Shown: positions 35,764 through 43,486 of the stretch, piece by piece
Numbering within the stretch: the first letter of the stretch is position 1
Layout of the letters: each line of letters opens with the position of its first letter
From: CAYHVK01 sp964360255
GTDB taxonomy: Bacteria; Bdellovibrionota; Bdellovibrionia; Bdellovibrionales; UBA1609
DNA: 64,000 nucleotides
Assembly: GCA_964360255.1 (NCBI GenBank)
Contig: CAYHVK010000004.1
Coordinates: forward strand, 62,001-126,000
Direction: 5' to 3'
Translations under genes and position numbers: made by a program
The notes under the pieces: generated by a model
Seen by the model: only the letters and a program-made list of their open reading frames with translations
The model's database searches: none
Told to the model about the DNA's origin: nothing

Positions 35764-35769
35764 AAGGGG

Positions 35770-38196
35770 TTGAACATAGCGAACTTTGTAATCATCGATG
35801 ATGATAACAAGATTCGGCAAGAGCTGGTCAGATACATAAAAGAGCTCAACGCTGAATCTACAGTGCTCGAATTCGTAAGCTCTAACGAATTCGAGCATCG
35901 CTTTTTATTGCCCATCGCCTACGCTGCCACTTCAACAACGACGAAAGCTGTTAATCCATTAGAAGCTTTTAATCCCGAACAGGTGAAAAAAATTAATGAG
36001 CTCTCCTTCAGTAAAAAAGAACCTTTCCCGGGTGATGTACTTAGCGTTGAACTCAAAAAATCAGGTTATGGCGTTGTAAAAACGAATCTTCTTACGGGCG
36101 TCGTCTTCGGTGAAGAAGTAATTAAAACTTTTAGCGGCAATGCCTCGCTAGAGAAGTTTCTGCATCCTGATTTCAAATCATCATTCGAGAATTTTCAGAA
36201 GAAAGTTGAAAACTCAAAAGAAGATGTAACAACAAGTATTATTGTTAAAGGCACTGAAGATCAATTTTGGATGCTCGAGATCAGCGGACATTTTAAAACT
36301 GATATCGGACAGTTTCAAATCCGCAATAAAACTTATGAAACTCTTCGTTTGATCGGCAAAGATAAAGGTGAAGAAAAGAAAGAAGAGATAAAGCCGCAGA
36401 TTATTGATGCCTTTATCTTTCGCTATGACTGTATTGCCGATAAAGATCTTAGCAAGTGGATCAATAAAATTGCCGCTGTTACAAAAAAACTTAAGCTTTG
36501 GCCCGAGAACAATCGTCCGAAGTTTATTGCGACCCGCTTTGAGGATGATAAAAAAGAAAAAGCTGAGTTCAATCACCCACTCGTCGACGATTTGCTTTGC
36601 TTGCCGTTTGATCGACTTATTATTTTACAAAAACTTGAATTGATCATGGCTCTTCCAGAGAAGGCTTCACCCTCTTTTCTTTTCGTGCAAGAGACAAAAC
36701 AACATCTTGAAGTGGCGAAAAAAGTTGTGATCGAAAAGTTTAGTGATTTGGGTTTTGCCATGTCGAATCCGGTGCCGCTTGAAATCAATACTCCTGGGCA
36801 CTTCTATTTTCGATTTGCCGGGCAAAAAACTATGATTGATGTTCATGGCCGCGTAACAAACTGCTTACCTCACCCCGAGCGTCCCAAAGAATTCCTGGCT
36901 TACTTTTCTTTCTTCGGTCTCACACGCAACTCTTTAAAAGAGATTCGTGCGTACCTCAGCCGTGATTCGGGGTACAAAATGTACTTGAATCAGAAAGTCG
37001 ATGACTTCGATTTCAATCCAGATAATATTTTTCTCACTGAAGATCAGAAAATTATTAAAACAGTTGCAGTCATCGACCCTGATGATAAAGCTCTTGAAAA
37101 TATGCATTCGATCTTACGTAAAGACATTGGTGGCATCCAGGTGGTAACCGATAGCTCGTACTTCAACTTTTTTAAGAACTACCTCTCAACTCCTGTTGAG
37201 AAGACTCCCCCAGCTTTAGCTTCGGACTTCTATACACCCGTACTTTCTTTCTTAGTGGGCCTTGCAGATTTGAACTTGCAAATGTGTCTGTCTCCACCAG
37301 ATGGTGAGCAGAAACTCTTAGGCCATGATGCCAATCAGGTGTTTGCGACTCCGCAGGGCTGGTTTGATCTTTTTAAAAATGAAACGAGCCGTAGCTTAAT
37401 CAATGAATCGATTTATCTCGTGCAATCCCAACCTCGCTTGAAACGCACCGTTGATATTACCAATGCCGAAGGCCAATTGCGCTCGGTACAGCTTGAACTT
37501 GTTCTTGAAGAGAATAAAAAAACGGTGCGTATTAATATGTCAGCGCCCGCGAAAACCGAGCTCAAATCTTTTGAAAAATTAAAGTCCCTCGATGCATTGG
37601 TGATCGAGCGCCGCGCCCTCACCTCTGACATCCCAGCATTTATTAATTCTCTTCGAGAAGCTTTAAAAAAAGAGTCAATTCAAACTCCTCCGAACGGTCC
37701 AAAAATTATTCTCGTCAGTGATGAAATGGTGGTTGAAGAGATCGAAGGGCTCCTCAATTCTCAAATTGATGGACTTGTATTTAAACCCATCGAAGTGAAG
37801 AGAGTTTGCTACGCTCTTTCAAATTTACTGAATATTCCTTTCACTCTACATAACTTCAATAACGTAGGCTGGAAAAGCGATCACATCCCAGCCAAATTGG
37901 CTCGCGAAGCCGAGATGACCCAGCTCTCAGAATTCGGCGCCACCCTTAAGATGAGTCAAAAGCTGCGGGTCGGCACCATGATCTATCTCTTCCGCGGCAT
38001 ATTCAAAAATGCTCCCGATTCAAATCTTTGTTGTCGCGTTTACGGCTCAGAAGAGAATGAGAGCGAGGAAGGCGGTTTCCTTAATTATGTTTCTTATTTC
38101 GGTATCACCGACGCATTTTTAAAATTTACACGCAGCTATATTCGTGAGACTTATGCCGGCAACAAAGCCAAAGAAAGTTCTTCTGGCGAAGGCTAA
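35770..38196 (+). CDS. Tandem degenerate receiver/PAS-like/PilZ-like signalling protein
   Basis: An 808-aa cytoplasmic protein that appears to be two copies of one module. Unit 1: receiver start VIIDDD (about 7-12), an inserted PAS-like region (about 88-196), receiver end DAFIFR to LPFD (about 213-295), then a PilZ-like barrel (about 305-400). Unit 2: VAVIDPDD (about 432-439), PAS-like (about 495-592), DALVIE to FKPIE (about 608-690), PilZ-like (about 708-797). The phospho-acceptor positions read Arg218 and Glu613, so neither receiver looks phosphorylatable. The barrels keep only SxxG. The start TTG 35770 sits directly against AAGGGG, an odd spacing; no better start was found. Confidence 0.65.
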   Translation: MNIANFVIIDDDNKIRQELVRYIKELNAESTVLEFVSSNEFEHRFLLPIAYAATSTTTKAVNPLEAFNPEQVKKINELSFSKKEPFPGDVLSVELKKSGYGVVKTNLLTGVVFGEEVIKTFSGNASLEKFLHPDFKSSFENFQKKVENSKEDVTTSIIVKGTEDQFWMLEISGHFKTDIGQFQIRNKTYETLRLIGKDKGEEKKEEIKPQIIDAFIFRYDCIADKDLSKWINKIAAVTKKLKLWPENNRPKFIATRFEDDKKEKAEFNHPLVDDLLCLPFDRLIILQKLELIMALPEKASPSFLFVQETKQHLEVAKKVVIEKFSDLGFAMSNPVPLEINTPGHFYFRFAGQKTMIDVHGRVTNCLPHPERPKEFLAYFSFFGLTRNSLKEIRAYLSRDSGYKMYLNQKVDDFDFNPDNIFLTEDQKIIKTVAVIDPDDKALENMHSILRKDIGGIQVVTDSSYFNFFKNYLSTPVEKTPPALASDFYTPVLSFLVGLADLNLQMCLSPPDGEQKLLGHDANQVFATPQGWFDLFKNETSRSLINESIYLVQSQPRLKRTVDITNAEGQLRSVQLELVLEENKKTVRINMSAPAKTELKSFEKLKSLDALVIERRALTSDIPAFINSLREALKKESIQTPPNGPKIILVSDEMVVEEIEGLLNSQIDGLVFKPIEVKRVCYALSNLLNIPFTLHNFNNVGWKSDHIPAKLAREAEMTQLSEFGATLKMSQKLRVGTMIYLFRGIFKNAPDSNLCCRVYGSEENESEEGGFLNYVSYFGITDAFLKFTRSYIRETYAGNKAKESSSGEG

Positions 38197-38213
38197 CGGA
38201 AAGCGAAAAATTC

Positions 38214-38678
38214 ATGGAACAATCACTACAAGAAAAGTACGCAGCGAAAAGCATTTGCTTCGGCTGCGGCCCGGCCAACCAAAAAGGCTTGAGAATCAGA
38301 AGTTTTGTCCAAGGTGAAAATGTCGTCGCCAAATGGACGCCTGAAAAATTCCACGAAGCATTCCCAGGAGTATTAAACGGCGGCATCATCGGCTCTCTTC
38401 TCGACTGCCATTGCAATTGGACGGCCGCATGGACTCTGAAAGAAAAAAACGGCGTCGAAACCACTCCCTGCACAGTCACCGCCGAGTACACAATTAAACT
38501 TCTTCGCCCGACTCCCACCGACTGCGAAATCGAACTCATTGCAAAACCAGTAGAAATTATTTTACCAGATAGAGTTTGGGTTGAAGGTCAGTTGATTGCG
38601 AAAGGTAAAGTGACAGCCACATGTCGCGGACTTTTCGTCGCTGTTAAAGAAACGCACCCGGCTTTTCACCGCTGGTAG
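38214..38678 (+). CDS. Hot-dog fold thioesterase (PaaI/ACOT-like)
   Basis: A 154-aa single hot-dog domain. CFGCGPANQKGLRIR near the start and FPGVLNGGIIGSLLDCHCNW (HGGI-like helix) are typical of PaaI/YigI-type acyl-CoA thioesterases. It starts 17 bp after the 808-aa signalling gene and a terminator follows, so the two probably share a transcript. Substrate not predictable. Confidence 0.85.
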   Translation: MEQSLQEKYAAKSICFGCGPANQKGLRIRSFVQGENVVAKWTPEKFHEAFPGVLNGGIIGSLLDCHCNWTAAWTLKEKNGVETTPCTVTAEYTIKLLRPTPTDCEIELIAKPVEIILPDRVWVEGQLIAKGKVTATCRGLFVAVKETHPAFHRW

Positions 38679-38691
38679 ATCGACACAAATA

Positions 38692-38721
38692 AAAAACCCT
38701 GATTTTTCAACCAGGGTTTTT
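38692..38721 (+). terminator. Intrinsic terminator
   Basis: AAAAACCCTG (38692-38701) pairs with CAGGGTTTTT (38712-38721) with a 10-nt loop. It ends the thioesterase transcript and, being symmetric in A/T runs, may also serve the convergent gene ending at 38773. Confidence 0.88.
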
Positions 38722-38772
38722 AAATTATTTATGAATAGAATACTATTTAGCTATTAAGCTCAATCACTACGA

Positions 38773-39252
38773 TTAGCGGCGAACCTGACGGCAGCCCATT
38801 TCATAGCAATAACGTGCATAGCGATAGCACTCACGCATAGCTTCTCTTTGAGCATAGTATGAATCGTAACGATCTTGAGCCATGTAAGTATGCTGACGAT
38901 CATCACGGGCAAAACATTGATATACATATCTTACTGGTGGATATGGGCGACGTGGCGGCTCTGGGCGACGCGGTGGATATGGGCGACGATCTGGTGGTCC
39001 CGGCCTACGATCACGGTCACGACGGTCGCGATCACGATCTCCACGGCCTGGGCCTGGACGACGATCACGTGGGTCACCCGGTCTGATCATATATTCGCTG
39101 TTCACAGCCACATCAGCGAAACCTTCAAGCTCATCTGGTGTCATGAGTTCGCTGGCATCAAACGCGCTCGCAAAGTTTGGAGTCGAAATGCCACTTACTA
39201 AGAGTAGCCCCAACACAATTTGTTTCTTTACTGCTTCTAATTTGTTCCCCAT
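38773..39252 (-). CDS. Secreted Arg/Asp/Pro-rich protein with four C-terminal cysteines
   Basis: A 159-aa protein with a signal peptide cut near ASA at about residue 30. Residues about 57-107 are low-complexity: RDRDR-type repeats passing into PPRRP/PYPPRRP repeats. The C-terminal about 50 residues carry C113, C142, C149 and C154 and many tyrosines, likely a small disulfide-bonded domain. AGGAG precedes the ATG. Function unknown; the charged spacer could bind polyanions such as LPS, DNA or peptidoglycan. Confidence 0.7.
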   Translation of the reverse strand: MGNKLEAVKKQIVLGLLLVSGISTPNFASAFDASELMTPDELEGFADVAVNSEYMIRPGDPRDRRPGPGRGDRDRDRRDRDRRPGPPDRRPYPPRRPEPPRRPYPPVRYVYQCFARDDRQHTYMAQDRYDSYYAQREAMRECYRYARYCYEMGCRQVRR

Positions 39253-39449
39253 ATATTCTCCTGGTGAATTGTTGTCCCTATCACAAACATAAGTAGCATT
39301 TTTGATGCCAAAGTCCTAACGCGCATCGACGAATTTTCATTCGAGAAAAAGATCAATACCATTTTGATTTTTAAAAACGCAAGCGAGACTTTGCGCGTCG
39401 CAACACAAATGAAACCAAAGTTAAAAAGGTGAAAGTGATTTTCTAAATT
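39253..39449. other. Intergenic region, 197 bp
   Basis: Lies upstream of the R/D/P-rich gene and downstream of the pilin gene, both on the reverse strand. I see no terminator with a T run and no small ORF with a ribosome site. Confidence 0.35.
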
Positions 39450-40304
39450 TTAAATTCCAATTGCAAACCAACTGACTGCATCAGCAGAGTCATTAGCATT
39501 CGCTACACCAAAACTTGTAAGTGTAGTTTGAATTGGATGGCGCATAACTGCTGGCCAATTATCTTTCGCATTATTTGAACCATCAGAGGTTCCATTTAAA
39601 ATCACAGAGTAAACTTGTGAAGTGAATGGAACCGTAAACGGAATACTATATCCAGCCGGAGTATTAGCCGGAATCATCGCCTGTCCCCACTGCATCATTA
39701 AACCATTTGGATATCTAACAAACCCATTCGCCGCCAATAGCTCAGAAGAAAAAGCTCCGAGACGATCGCTCGAGCATGTTTGAACTAATCCTGCGGCATC
39801 CGTCGTCACCCAAATGGTAATTGTTTTTAGTGGAAGAAAAACTGAACCGTAAGAATCTTTTGTCTTACGCATCGTAATCTCAAGCGGAACCGGAAATGCT
39901 ACGGGTGAAGGGTTTGGTCCTGCATACGATGCTGCTTTACCAAAATTTATAGAAACTATTTCAAGAGTGCCATTCTCATATGTGGCCGGAGATAAACCAA
40001 ACATAACCACTGGCACACCAGCATTATCACGAGAAATAGTTGTAAGCGCAGAAACTACATTTGGATCTTTTGCTGCACCAGAAAGTGGTCCTAAATTTCG
40101 TGAACAATCCACCACACTAGCGAAAGTCTGACGAATATTATTATCTAAAGTCACACTAGCAAACATAGCTTCTGTATGTCGCATAGCCTTCTGTTGATCA
40201 CTCATAAGCTGAGTGGCCGCAAGTGCCAAAACTCCGATGATTCCAGCCACGATAATTACTTCAACCAGCGTCATCCCGCGCGAACCACCCAACACTGACC
40301 TCAT
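39450..40304 (-). CDS. Type IV prepilin fused to a phage tail-fibre-tip-like domain
   Basis: A 284-aa protein. The leader MRSVLGGSRG is followed by MTLVEVIIVAGIIGVLALAA: prepilin peptidase cut after G10, N-methylated M11, E5 of the mature chain, and the hydrophobic helix. The middle (about 35-180) is a pilin-like globular part. The last about 92 residues (NGFVRYPNGLMMQWGQ, IPFTVPFTSQVYSV, SWFAIGI) resemble the gp53-like C-terminal domain of phage tail fibres, which binds host surfaces. GAGG precedes the ATG. This predicts a minor pilin with an adhesive tip. Isolated from other pilus genes. Confidence 0.8.
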   Translation of the reverse strand: MRSVLGGSRGMTLVEVIIVAGIIGVLALAATQLMSDQQKAMRHTEAMFASVTLDNNIRQTFASVVDCSRNLGPLSGAAKDPNVVSALTTISRDNAGVPVVMFGLSPATYENGTLEIVSINFGKAASYAGPNPSPVAFPVPLEITMRKTKDSYGSVFLPLKTITIWVTTDAAGLVQTCSSDRLGAFSSELLAANGFVRYPNGLMMQWGQAMIPANTPAGYSIPFTVPFTSQVYSVILNGTSDGSNNAKDNWPAVMRHPIQTTLTSFGVANANDSADAVSWFAIGI

Positions 40305-40456
40305 TCTGACCTCACTGAAAAATTTTGATATATATCAACAACTACAAGTCTATTTTCAAAAACCAGTTAATCAATAAAAAAGCGATGCGAAAGCGAGCGC
40401 TCCACAAGATGCGTCAGCGAGCCCAAAAAAAATCAAAAATATTTTCAGGTCTAAAA
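40305..40456. other. Intergenic region upstream of the pilin gene
   Basis: AT-rich near the pilin start, then a stretch rich in GCGAGC/GCGATGCG units (about 40382-40422). It should hold the pilin promoter. No clear sites. Confidence 0.3.
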
Positions 40457-40576
40457 AAACGTCCAAGAAGCGAGCAAGACAAGGCGCGAGGAGAAGCGAA
40501 GTGAGGCGTACCGCAAGGTACGTCGCAACGAAGCGCCGACGAAGCAACGCCGTATTGCGAAGTGTATTGGACGTTT
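40457..40576 (-). terminator. Large branched palindromic element after rny
   Basis: Outer arms AAACGTCCAA (40457-40466) and TTGGACGTTT (40567-40576) enclose about 100 bp of GC-rich, internally repetitive sequence. Nested pairings include GGCGC (40483-40487) with GCGCC (40533-40537) and a hairpin CGTACC-GCAA-GGTACG (40507-40522) with a GNRA loop. On the minus strand the outer stem ends in a T7 run 16 bp after the rny stop, so it can act as a composite intrinsic terminator. Its compact borders suggest a dispersed repetitive element. Confidence 0.7.
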
Positions 40577-40591
40577 CTAAGTTTGTTCTAT

Positions 40592-42169
40592 TTATCTAGC
40601 GTATTCGATGGCTTGGGTTTGTCTTACAACCGTCACCTTAATCTGCCCCGGATAAGCCATGTCAGTTTCAATCTTCAGCGCAATCTCTTTCGACATATTG
40701 AGCGCGCCCATATCATCAACTGATTGTCCGTCGACGTAAACGCGAATTTCTCTGCCTGCACTCAGCACGTGAGTATCTGTCACGTTTTTAAAACCCTGAG
40801 CGATTGTTGTGAGTCCTTCAACTTTTTGTGTGTACGTAGCGGCAGTCGAGCGACGCGCTCCGGGTCTTGCGCCAGAGATGGCATCGGCGGCAATAACTAA
40901 ATAAGCCAAATCTGTCGAAGGTGTTTCATCAAAGTGATGGGCTCTAACCGCATGAACAATCTCTTCAACTTCACCGTGCTGCTCGATAAAATCAGCACCA
41001 ATTACGGCATGACCCCCGTCTTGTGAGTGATCCATAGCTTTACCAATATCGTGGAGCAGTCCCGCACGGCGAGCTGACTTCACTGAGACATCAAGTTCAG
41101 CCGCTAAGAGGCCGCATAAAAATCCCACTTCGGCACAGTGAAAATGCTGGTTCTGCGTAAATGAATAACGATAACGAAGGGCGCCCATCATATTTTTAAT
41201 TTCAGGATGAAGAGTATCAGCTCCCAGCTCTTTAGCTATTCTCTCGCCATCTCTTAAGATTTTTTTGAAAAGTTCTTTTTTCACGCGCTCGAAAACTTCG
41301 CCCATGCGCTTTTCGTTCACGTTCTGCTCTTTAGTCAGAGCTTCAACGGTGGCGCGACCCAATTCTCTTCGAACCGGGTCAAAACCATAAACGTTCACCG
41401 CTTGGTGGTGCTCATCGAAAACCATATCCACGCCGCAAAGTTTTTCAAGAATGCGTAGGTGACTTAGTTCATGACCTAAAACTTTGCGCTTTAGATTTTC
41501 ATTTTCTAATGGAATATTACCAATACCGCGCTCTGGGCAATAAGGGCGCGCGAAACGATTGAGCACTGAAGATAAAAGTTTTTTTGCGTTCTGCTCGGCA
41601 TTGAGTTGAAATTCATGCTCAGAAGTTTGCACGAACTTGCCCATTTCGATTTTTTTATCGTCGACCATTTTTTGCACAAGATCTTCAATAAAACTTTGCC
41701 GAGAAACTTCAGTGCGAGCTTCAAGGCGGCGACCAAAATCATCCCAAAGGGCTTTTTCAACATCACGCTTTTGCTGCAAACGACGCTCGAACTCATTCAC
41801 TTTGCTTTCAAAAGCGTCCACAATTTTTTTATGCTCATCAAAGAGGCTTTCTTTTTCATCCATTTTTTCTTGAAAGATTTTCTCGCGCTCTTCAATTTTC
41901 TCTTGGATTTTCAGGCAATTCTCTTCGATGCGTTTATTTTCGCGCTCTGCGCGGCGCTTCACTTGCTCGAGAGTCTCTTCGATGCGCTTTTTCTCGCGCT
42001 CTTCGAGTTCTTTGGCGTGCTCTTTCGCTTCATCAATCAAAGTTTGCGCCTCGACCTTAGCCTGGGCACGAGTGCCTACATTAACTAAAAAACGAGCGAG
42101 AAGTACGGCAAAAAAGCCAACAGCGGTTGTCGCAGAGTAAACAAAGTACGGATTTTCATAAAAATTCAT
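40592..42169 (-). CDS. rny: Ribonuclease Y
   Basis: Membrane-bound endoribonuclease that starts mRNA decay. Layout fits: one N-terminal membrane helix (about 10-30), a long charged coiled coil (about 35-190), a KH domain (about 215-280), and an HD phosphohydrolase domain with LLHDIGKAMDHSQDGGHAVIGA. The KH loop that reads GREG in most RNase Y proteins reads GHEL here, while GVD, GFDPVRRELGRA are retained. ATG 42169 has GAGG at good spacing; a TTG two codons upstream is possible. Function otherwise standard. Confidence 0.92.
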   Translation of the reverse strand: MNFYENPYFVYSATTAVGFFAVLLARFLVNVGTRAQAKVEAQTLIDEAKEHAKELEEREKKRIEETLEQVKRRAERENKRIEENCLKIQEKIEEREKIFQEKMDEKESLFDEHKKIVDAFESKVNEFERRLQQKRDVEKALWDDFGRRLEARTEVSRQSFIEDLVQKMVDDKKIEMGKFVQTSEHEFQLNAEQNAKKLLSSVLNRFARPYCPERGIGNIPLENENLKRKVLGHELSHLRILEKLCGVDMVFDEHHQAVNVYGFDPVRRELGRATVEALTKEQNVNEKRMGEVFERVKKELFKKILRDGERIAKELGADTLHPEIKNMMGALRYRYSFTQNQHFHCAEVGFLCGLLAAELDVSVKSARRAGLLHDIGKAMDHSQDGGHAVIGADFIEQHGEVEEIVHAVRAHHFDETPSTDLAYLVIAADAISGARPGARRSTAATYTQKVEGLTTIAQGFKNVTDTHVLSAGREIRVYVDGQSVDDMGALNMSKEIALKIETDMAYPGQIKVTVVRQTQAIEYAR

Positions 42170-42292
42170 TATCAATAGCCTCGAGACGAAAATTTAACTC
42201 TAAACCTCGCCTTTTGGCTATCTAAAAAACCACCCTAATAGCCGATAAAAATGACTCTGGATAACAGCTAAAAGCCCAACTAGGAGCCCATC

Positions 42293-43486
42293 GTGACGCA
42301 AGAACGAAAATTTAAAAAAGGTGAGACCATTATCGCTGAAGGCGACACTCCCACTTCGTTTTACGTGATCCAATCCGGAAAAGTTTCGCTCTATCTCGTA
42401 CGTGGCGAACAACGCAGCGAAATTGATGTTCTTGGCCCCGGCCAAATTATTGGCGAACAAACTGTTTTCGGGTATCCGAAGAGCGCATTCTCTGCTGAAG
42501 CTCAAGTTGAAGTTCGAGTGATTGAAATGCCGCTCGATCCCATCAAAACTGTTTTCGATAAATCACCGGCCCCCTACAAACTTTTCGTTAAAGCTCTCGG
42601 TGATGACTTGCGTCGTATTCGCCAAAGCTTAAAGTCCGTGAAAATGGATCAAGACTCAGGCCCATGCCCTTATCGTTTTATTCCCCGTCTCACCGCTATC
42701 CTCGCCCTTGTGGCGAAAAACTCAGGCGTAAAACCTAAAATGGACGCAAATATTCCTGCCTACAAACTTGATGAAGAGCGCGCTAAGAATCCGCACTTCC
42801 GCGACAGTGATTTAATTTTATCTTTCACATCTTTAAAAATTTATACGTCACGTATGTTCTTAGAGTCGCACCAACGTATGCAAAGCTTCTGCGAACTTTT
42901 AGGCAAGCTCGGCTACATCACTTTGAAGTATGAAAAAAATGAAGATACAGATATTCAAGAGTTAGTAGAACTTCGCATTCACGACACTCAAACCATTGAG
43001 CATTTTGGTGAATTTTATCAACATAACTTCTTTAAATCTGGCAAAGCTGAAGTGATTTATGTTGATAAAACAGCTCTGCAAATGGCCAACGCCATTACGC
43101 AAGTGGCGGCTTCTGCTGAGCCTGATCGCAACAACGTGGTAAAAATTGAATATCAATCTCTACTCAAAGATTTAAAAGAAAAATTCTATGTTGAATTGAA
43201 AGAAACTCACTTACAACTTCTTGAGAAAAAAGGTCTTTACGTTAAACGTCAGACTCTCGACGAGAAGGTATTTATTTCATTCGACCGCTATGAATTCCAG
43301 CAAACCGTTCGTTACTGGCAGATCATTCAAGAAATCGATCGCTGGAATGAAAAAGGTTTCGTTGATGTGAATGCCAACTACAACGAGTTCAAAGTGCAAG
43401 TGAGTACAAAATGCCCGGGCTGCCAAGCAGATCTTAAACAGTCTGGCAAATTCTGTAGCGAATGCGGTCACAAACTCGCGGCGTAA
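42293..43486 (+). CDS. Cyclic-nucleotide-binding domain protein with C-terminal zinc ribbon
   Basis: A 397-aa protein. Residues about 5-110 form a cNMP-binding domain (FKKGETIIAEGD, FYVIQSGKVSLYL, IGEQTVFG); the ligand-binding arginine motif is not obvious, so nucleotide binding is uncertain. A long middle region has no recognised domain. The end (CPGCQADLKQSGKFCSECGHKL) is a CxxC-CxxC zinc ribbon. GTG start 42293 follows AGGAG. Divergent from rny; 3' end overlaps the MurQ/GCKR-like gene by 19 bp. Likely a regulator or scaffold. Confidence 0.8.
   Translation: MTQERKFKKGETIIAEGDTPTSFYVIQSGKVSLYLVRGEQRSEIDVLGPGQIIGEQTVFGYPKSAFSAEAQVEVRVIEMPLDPIKTVFDKSPAPYKLFVKALGDDLRRIRQSLKSVKMDQDSGPCPYRFIPRLTAILALVAKNSGVKPKMDANIPAYKLDEERAKNPHFRDSDLILSFTSLKIYTSRMFLESHQRMQSFCELLGKLGYITLKYEKNEDTDIQELVELRIHDTQTIEHFGEFYQHNFFKSGKAEVIYVDKTALQMANAITQVAASAEPDRNNVVKIEYQSLLKDLKEKFYVELKETHLQLLEKKGLYVKRQTLDEKVFISFDRYEFQQTVRYWQIIQEIDRWNEKGFVDVNANYNEFKVQVSTKCPGCQADLKQSGKFCSECGHKLAA

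Noticed and set aside
38859..39201. Forward-strand frames opposite the R/D/P-rich protein
   Set aside because: The sequence is the antisense of low-complexity codons; the reverse frame has a ribosome site and signal peptide.
41606..42140. Long forward-strand frames opposite the RNase Y coiled coil
   Set aside because: They are the antisense of a repetitive Lys/Glu-rich coiled-coil sequence, which commonly opens such frames.
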